The notes beneath the pieces are model-generated. The model saw only the letters and a list, made by a program, of their open reading frames with translations. It was not told where the DNA came from and made no database searches. Positions 58,501 to 64,000 of a DNA stretch of 64,000 bases are shown here, one piece after another. Origin of the DNA: Phaeosaccion multiseriatum. Its lineage: Eukaryota; Ochrophyta, other classes. The stretch lies in assembly GCA_965112735.1 (NCBI GenBank), contig OZ218953.1:2852001-2916000 (forward strand). Direction: 5' to 3'. The stretch's first letter is position 1, and each line of letters opens with the position of its first letter. Made by a program: the position numbers and the translations under genes.

Positions 58501-61500
58501 GGGAGGGCAGGGGGCAACAGCTGCTAGGGAGCCAGTTCTCGGGAGTGGGAATGTCACCAGCGGAGGCTTTTGACGCTGATGAGGAGGAGGAGGAGGAAGA
58601 GGAGGAGGAGGAGGAGGAGGAGGAGGAGGAGGAGGAGGAGGAGGAGGAGGAGGAGGAGGGGAGTAAGGAGGGGGATGGTGAGGATGGTGCTGCCGCGGTT
58701 TCTTCTTCTCCCTCCAAGACGAAGACGCGGGCGGCGAAGGACACGGTAGTGATGCACGTGAAGTGGAGCGAGTGTCCGAGGAAGAGGTCGCCGCAGAAGG
58801 GGCAGAAAGCAGCAGCAGAGGCTGGAGGAGGAGATGAGACGCAGGAGGAGCGGGAGGAGCGAACGAGAGAAGAGACGATTGTGGAGCAGGCGCATGGGAT
58901 GGTGGGAGCGGGGGGGACGAAGCGGCGAGAGGTGCGTGTGTGCGTGCGTGTGTGCGTGCGTGTGTGCGTGGGTGGGTGTGCGTGTGGGGGGGGGAGGGAG
59001 GGAGGGCGGGGAGAGGGGAGGGCAGTCCACGAAGTGACACGAGGGATGGTGCAGGCACGTATGTATCAGTGCAGAGAGCTTTTTTGCATGCTTCGATTAG
59101 GCGGATAGGGAAGGAAGGGCCCTGAAAGAAGAAGCCTTCTCACCGCCCCACCATGCCCTGCCCTGTCCTGCCCTGTCCTGTCCCTTCCCCCCCCACAACA
59201 CACTCATCGGGCACCGTCCCCACATACACTTAACACACCCACACCGACCATCCACACACCCGCACCGATACGCCCACACCCACATGCCCACACCCACTCC
59301 AACCACCAACCCCGACAGGATTTCCTGACCAAGTTGCGTAGCTTGGAGCAGCTGCGACCGCACGTGCCCACCTGTGTGTTGTACTCGTGCGAGGCGGAGG
59401 GCTGTGGCTGGTTCGCTTCCTTGCAGCGCCTCACCATGGTCTTCGCCAAGATCGGGGGGGAGGAGATCGGCCTCGGCCTGCAGGAGGTGCAGAAGGTCTT
59501 TCTCGCCCTCCAGAGGGCCTCAGATAGGTGAGAGAAGAGAGAGGCAGGGAGAGGCAGGGAGGGGCAGGGAGGGGCAGGGAGGGGCAGGGAGGGGCAGGGA
59601 GGGGCAGGGAGGGGCAGGGAGGGGCAGGGAAGGGCAGGGAGGGGCAGGGAGGGGCAGGGAGGGGCAGGGAGGGGCAGGGAGGGGCAGGGAAGGGCAGGGA
59701 GGGGCAGGGAGGGGAGAGCGAGGAGAGACGGGGGAGAGAGAGGCGGGTGCACGAGCTGTGCAGGGCTAGGGGCAGCTGGATGGTGGCAGTTCAGTTCAGG
59801 CTAATTTGCTCTTCATACACGCTTTCTCTCTCTCTCTTGTCATCCTATTCGCCCCTTGTGTGCTGCTGCTACACCTGTGTGCACCTGTGTGCAGGTACCA
59901 GGGGGTGGTGAAGGAGCTCACCGTGGACGACAAGGGGCTGGTGTTTGTCGCCGCCTTCGGCCTGCCTCCCAGCGTAGGGGAAGGCTGGCCAGAAAGGGTG
60001 AGTAAGTTTGTGCCTGCGTATGCGTGCGTGCGAGACAAGAGACCAGCAGAAGGGCCGGGTAGGGGGGAAGATTCCCCCCCCCCCCCGGAAATGCCCGGCG
60101 CTGCCGCGCTCTTATCCGGTCCTACCTTACCCTACCCTACTGTTCGCTATCCTACCCTCACGACCCTTTGCCTGGGTGTGTGCTTGCTGTCCCGTCAAAC
60201 CTGTGCCGTTACGCTGTAACTGTTACACTGTACACAGGCGTGCTTGGCAGCGATGGGCATGGAGGAGGCGATGCGTGCCGAGGGACTTCCTGTCAGCATT
60301 GGCGTGTGCACAGGGATGGTGTACACGGCCTCTGTGGGGGTGCTGCGCAGAGAGCTGGCGCTTCTGGGCGATGCTGTCAACACCGCGGCCCGGCTCATGG
60401 GGAGGAAGTGGGTATCGAGAAAATGGGTACCCGGTAGTCGCCAGGCCACCACCGTCAGCACTGGTGTCAAGGCAGGAGGTGCCAGTGGGAGTGATGGGAG
60501 TGGTGTAGCGGCAGCGGCCGCCTCCACAGGATCGGGCGGCTGGAGCTCTAGGCAGGTGGATATGCAGGCACCAGCCGTGCTCGTGGACCCACTGACGATG
60601 AAGCAGGCAGCAGATGGCATCGGGTTCGAGGTGTATGCCGAGGTGCTCCTCAAGGGAAAGACGAAGGCTCTGCAGGCGTACGGCTTGACGGGAAGGCTCC
60701 CCTTCAACATGAGGAGGAAGGGCAGCAGGTCTAGCCTAGGCTCGAGTGGTGGCTCTGGGCCAACGAGTAGCAGCGTCGCACCACTGGACGCCTCCTCGAA
60801 GACCACAGCAGAAGGGCTAAGGGTAGGGGCATTAAGGGCGGGAGGGGTAGCAGCCAGCAGGAAGGTGCCGCCGCTGCCCCGCCTCTCCGCCTCGGCCAAA
60901 GGAAGTAGTGGAGATGGGGATGGAGATGGACAAGGCAAGCCTGCCAAGCGGGCCAAGCCACGGGGACGGGCTGTGCTGGTCGCGTCGGAGGCAGGAACAG
61001 GCCTGTCCAGGTCCTCGTCAGAGCCCAGTTCGCTCAATATGAAGGCCGCGAGGAGCAAGCGGCAGTTACGGCAGCAGCAGGAGAAGCTTCGGAGGGCGGA
61101 GAGGGACTTTGGAGTGACTGTCGAGTACGACCAGGGGAATGGGCACGGGCATCGGCATGCGCGCCATCATTACAAGCATCGGGCATCGTCACGACAAGGA
61201 GGAGGGCGCCAACGGCGAGACACCGATGGCGACTACCAAGATGGCGCCGCGTTAAGTATGTTACGTAAGTTCGGGACGGGCGATGGCGGTGGGGACCTCA
61301 CTGGGAGCCGCGGTTACTCGAGCAGCAGCAGCAGTGAGAGCGACAGTTGGAGGAGGAGGAGGAGGAGGAGCAGCAGCAGCAGCAGTAGTAGTAGCAGCAG
61401 TAGTAGCAGTAGCAAAGGCAGCAACATGAAAGGCAGCAGGAGAGACAGGTGTAGCAGCGCGTCCAGCAGGAGTGCGAGCAGCAGTAGTGGTACACTAGCT

Positions 61501-64000
61501 GGGGTATTTGCATACTCGCAAGACGATGAGGACTCTACAGGGGACACGCCAGCTGCCGCCGTGAATGGTACAAGAGGGGCTAGGGGAGCAGCGCGGCAGC
61601 AGCTAGCACCAGATGGAGAACCAGAATTCTTCGAGGGCCAGCCTAGGGCAGAGGCACGGCTCGAGAGGCCGCCCACGGAAGAGAAGGGAGAAGGAGGCAC
61701 CACGGAGGAGGACAGGGAAGAGGAAGAGGGGGCAGAAGAGGCAAGTGGGGGTGACGATGAGGAGCGGCGGCGGGCAAGGATAAAGCCCCACGAATCCTTC
61801 GCGCCTATGGTGGTGGCAGTGGAGCTGGACATGAGCGGGGAGGAGGAGGAGGAGGAGAGGGAGATGGAGGGGGCCGTTGAGGCCGTGTACCTCAAGCGGC
61901 ACCACCACAGACGCCACAATGGACGGCATCAGCGGAGGGGAAATGGGCATCGGAAGAGGCATTGGAAGGGTAACGGTGAGGACGGTGATGCTGATGATGA
62001 TGATGATGATTATAATGACGACGATAGAGACCCAGGGCTCGGCCTGGACTACGACCAAGAGGACGAAGGCGAAGAGGGGAGAGGAATCGGCGGTGAGGAG
62101 ATGAGCGGTGGAGGGACGGACGCAGACGACTCGCCCTTGGAAGTCATTGGGCGCCGAGCGGAGATGGACGTCCTGACCAGGCATGCAGTGCACCTGGCCA
62201 CTGGCAAGGGCGGAGGGCTGATCGTGGTGCACTCTCTGCCCAGCTCCGGCAAGAGCACAATGATCCGGGCAGTGTCCCGCATCTGGGAGTCGCAGGTACC
62301 ATGCATCTCACTCATTTCGTGTCGTCTGGCTCAATTCTCATCTCATCTCCTCCTCCTATTCCTCCTCCTTCTTCCTCCCCCCTAACCCTCCTGCTCCTCC
62401 TCCTCCTCCCCCTCCCCCTCCCCCCCCTTGGTGTGGTTCGCAGCTTTCTGCATTAGTGCAACTCTACGGTGGTGACGACTTTGAGGAAGATGCCTCCGAG
62501 GGCTGCTGTTGGGCACTTCACAGTTGGCGGTCTATCCTCATTGGTGCTCTGTCCGCCACCAGGGAGCAGGTGCTGGGCTTTGCTGATTGGTGTAAGAAGG
62601 CCGTTGCGAACGGTGCCAATGGGGCGAACGGAGCGAACAGGTGGGTGCGGTGCGTGCGGGCAGGAGCTCTCAGCTCTCCACTGCAAGGCAGTAAGGCAGT
62701 GGGAGTCCAAAGTGTGGCAGTGAAGGCATTGTCTGACTGCTTTGTTTGGTGGTGCTGCCCTTCTGTTATTCGGCATCGGTCTCTTTTCCCTCTCCTCTCC
62801 CTCTCTTTCCCCGTTCCAGCTTTAACCCTCTCCCTCCCCTCCCCTTCTGCCCGTCTCTCGCCCATCTCGATAATGTCTCTCTCCTCTCTACCTCCACCTC
62901 TCTCTCTCTTGTGTGTATAACCTTTTCTCTTTCCTGTCTCTCCTCTCTCCTCTATAGCCCCATGGCTTGCTCGAGCATTGGAAGCACCTCGGGCGTGTTT
63001 CTCTCTACCGACGGTCTCACGGGCTCTCCGGCCCTCGTGGGGTCTTGGCTCAATGCCGCCCCTCGCCAATACAACGCCCCTAGTAAGCTGTCCGCTGGCC
63101 TGAATTTCGCGAGTCTGGAAAGAGAAGTCAGCAGCGCCACTGGTGAGTGAGGGCTTCCCGCCCGTCGTGCCGAGGAAGATCGCTGCTGCTCAAAAAGATG
63201 GGACTTTTTTTTATTCATGTACTTTACTGTCGTCCCCAGTCCTACTTTTCGCCGCTCAGACTCCTGCTCTCGCCTTCCCTTCGTCCCACCACGACCTCTC
63301 TCTTGCCGCCTCACCCCGGTGTCGCCCCCCCCCCGTCGCTTCGCCTTCGGTTGTTCCTGTGTGGCTCTGAACAGTTCTCGGCGAGGACCGCATGTGTGCG
63401 ATCCCCACTCCTCCTCCGCTCATGCTGGACGACATGACAGCCCCAAGCCCCTCAAGAGGCATTGTGAGTCGAGACTCCAGAGTTTAATCGGTCAAGTGCA
63501 TGGGAAGGTGGTAGAGTTCAATCGGTCAAGTGCATGGGAAAGTGGTGGAATACCCCATACGCACATCACCGGTCTTTCATTTTTGCTCTGGCTGACGGTC
63601 GGTTTGGCTTTCTTTTGTCGTTTTGCTTTTTGTATCTTTTTGACCCCGCAACCCTCTGTCTTTTATTAGGGCTTCTCTGTTCTTCAATCGTTGGAGCCAG
63701 CGCAATGGAGCTTAGACTCGGACGCAGCACAGGAGGAGCAGCAGCAGCAGGAGCAGCAGCAGGAGCAGCAGCAGGAGCAGCAGCAGGAGCAGCAGCAACA
63801 GCAGCACAGCTCCGCGCAGAGGAACGAGAGCGGGATCGGAGCGGTGAACGAGACGGCAGCGTTGTCTGCCATGTCCTCGACTGCGCAGCCAGGCACAGTT
63901 AGCCTCCCCGTGACGGGAAGCGATGGCGTTGGCTCCGGATCTGGATCTGTATCTATTCCCGTCCGCATTCCTCCCCCCCGCCCGGGCTATCAAGACGGAG
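55589..64000 (+). CDS. Soluble adenylyl cyclase (ADCY10)-like protein, 3' end outside window
   Basis: Exons 55589-56153, 56252-57576, 57832-58077, 58290-58931, 59319-59527, 59895-59997, 60238-62295, 62444-62640, 62958-63142, 63375-63463, 63670 to the window end; 1983 codons so far, all in phase. The third intron has a GC donor (AAG|GCGAGT). The order of domains fits ADCY10. C1 cyclase: AVAMIDLCGFTRLTERL (first metal Asp, about residue 261), then GGDVVRLVGDAIIVLF (second metal Asp, about 554), then VMLRVGIASGKLDALVVG. C2 cyclase: LTVDDKGLVFVAAFGLP, VSIGVCTGMVYTASVG and LGDAVNTAARLM (about 1073) with the catalytic Asn and Arg. ATPase: VIGRRAEMDVL and LPSSGKSTMIRAV (about 1697), a P-loop lacking the first Gly. 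The enzyme makes cAMP from ATP and is bicarbonate/Ca-regulated in animals. The Lys that contacts bicarbonate in human ADCY10 (before GDAL) is Arg here. His, Gly, Ala, Glu, Ser and Gln runs interrupt the domains. Confidence 0.87.
58581..58660 (+). repeat. Coding (GAG)n poly-Glu tract in the cyclase-like gene
   Basis: About 26 GAG/GAA codons encode an acidic run inside exon 58290-58931, between the C1 and C2 cyclase halves. Unlike the intronic GAG/CTC tracts of the window, it sits inside the only phase-consistent exon model. Confidence 0.75.
59528..59715 (+). repeat. GGGGCAGGGA decamer repeat in a cyclase-gene intron
   Basis: About 18 head-to-tail decamers start right after the donor of the exon ending at 59527, with two GAAGGG variants. 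The tract is G-rich on the coding strand with many GGG/GGGG runs, so RNA or DNA quadruplexes are possible. Confidence 0.95.

Noticed and set aside
1-64000. tRNA or rRNA genes
   Set aside because: Scanning for T-loop (GGTTCGAATCC-like) and acceptor-stem patterns by eye gave no acceptable cloverleaf; a tRNAscan-SE run would settle it.

Overview
This is a nuclear window from an intron-rich, GC-rich microbial eukaryote. Almost every gene is split by GT-AG introns of about 100-900 bp, and these introns are packed with microsatellites, minisatellites and polypyrimidine tracts. The gene set fits an alga with a secondary plastid, possibly an ochrophyte or other stramenopile. Points in favour are a nuclear tRNA(Ile)-lysidine synthetase with a hydrophobic leader, a GltS-type transporter, a soluble-adenylyl-cyclase-like protein and large secreted Cys-rich proteins. 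The assignment to a clade is inference only. Exon boundaries were chosen by joining splice sites whose phases keep one protein frame open; each multi-exon model below is in phase from end to end.

Layout: (1) 1-3363 +, 3' part of a GT61-like glycosyltransferase. (2) 4386-8356 -, BUB2-type TBC Rab-GAP. (3) 8665-13460 +, GDP-fucose O-fucosyltransferase-like protein, head-to-head with gene 2. (4) 14383-18204 +, TilS. (5) 20766-22613 +, DSC3-like ubiquitin-ligase membrane subunit. (6) 23597-29343 - and (7) 29582-36241 -, two large unrecognised low-complexity/coiled-coil proteins; the second has Arg-Asp repeats. (8) 38458-42928 +, secreted Cys-rich protein with a VWD-like C-terminal region. (9) 43208-44380 -, intronless secreted disintegrin-like protein. 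(10) 45578-47555 +, polytopic protein resembling TMEM163/cation diffusion facilitators. (11) 48734-55309 -, an 18-exon fusion of a GltS-like sodium/glutamate symporter with a C-terminal TLDc domain. (12) 55589-64000 +, soluble adenylyl cyclase (ADCY10)-like protein, cut by the window end and head-to-head with gene 11.

The strongest candidate for something undescribed is the divergent pair of genes 11 and 12. A membrane transporter carries a TLDc domain (a family known to bind V-ATPase) and shares a 279-bp promoter region with a bicarbonate-sensor-type adenylyl cyclase (a family linked to V-ATPase regulation in animals). Together they could form an acid/base or ion-sensing module.

Non-coding features include a 289-bp MITE-like element with about 76-bp inverted repeats and a TCA duplication, a second foldback element, a two-allele 16-bp minisatellite, two apparent GC-AG introns, and introns whose ends are complementary purine and pyrimidine tracts.
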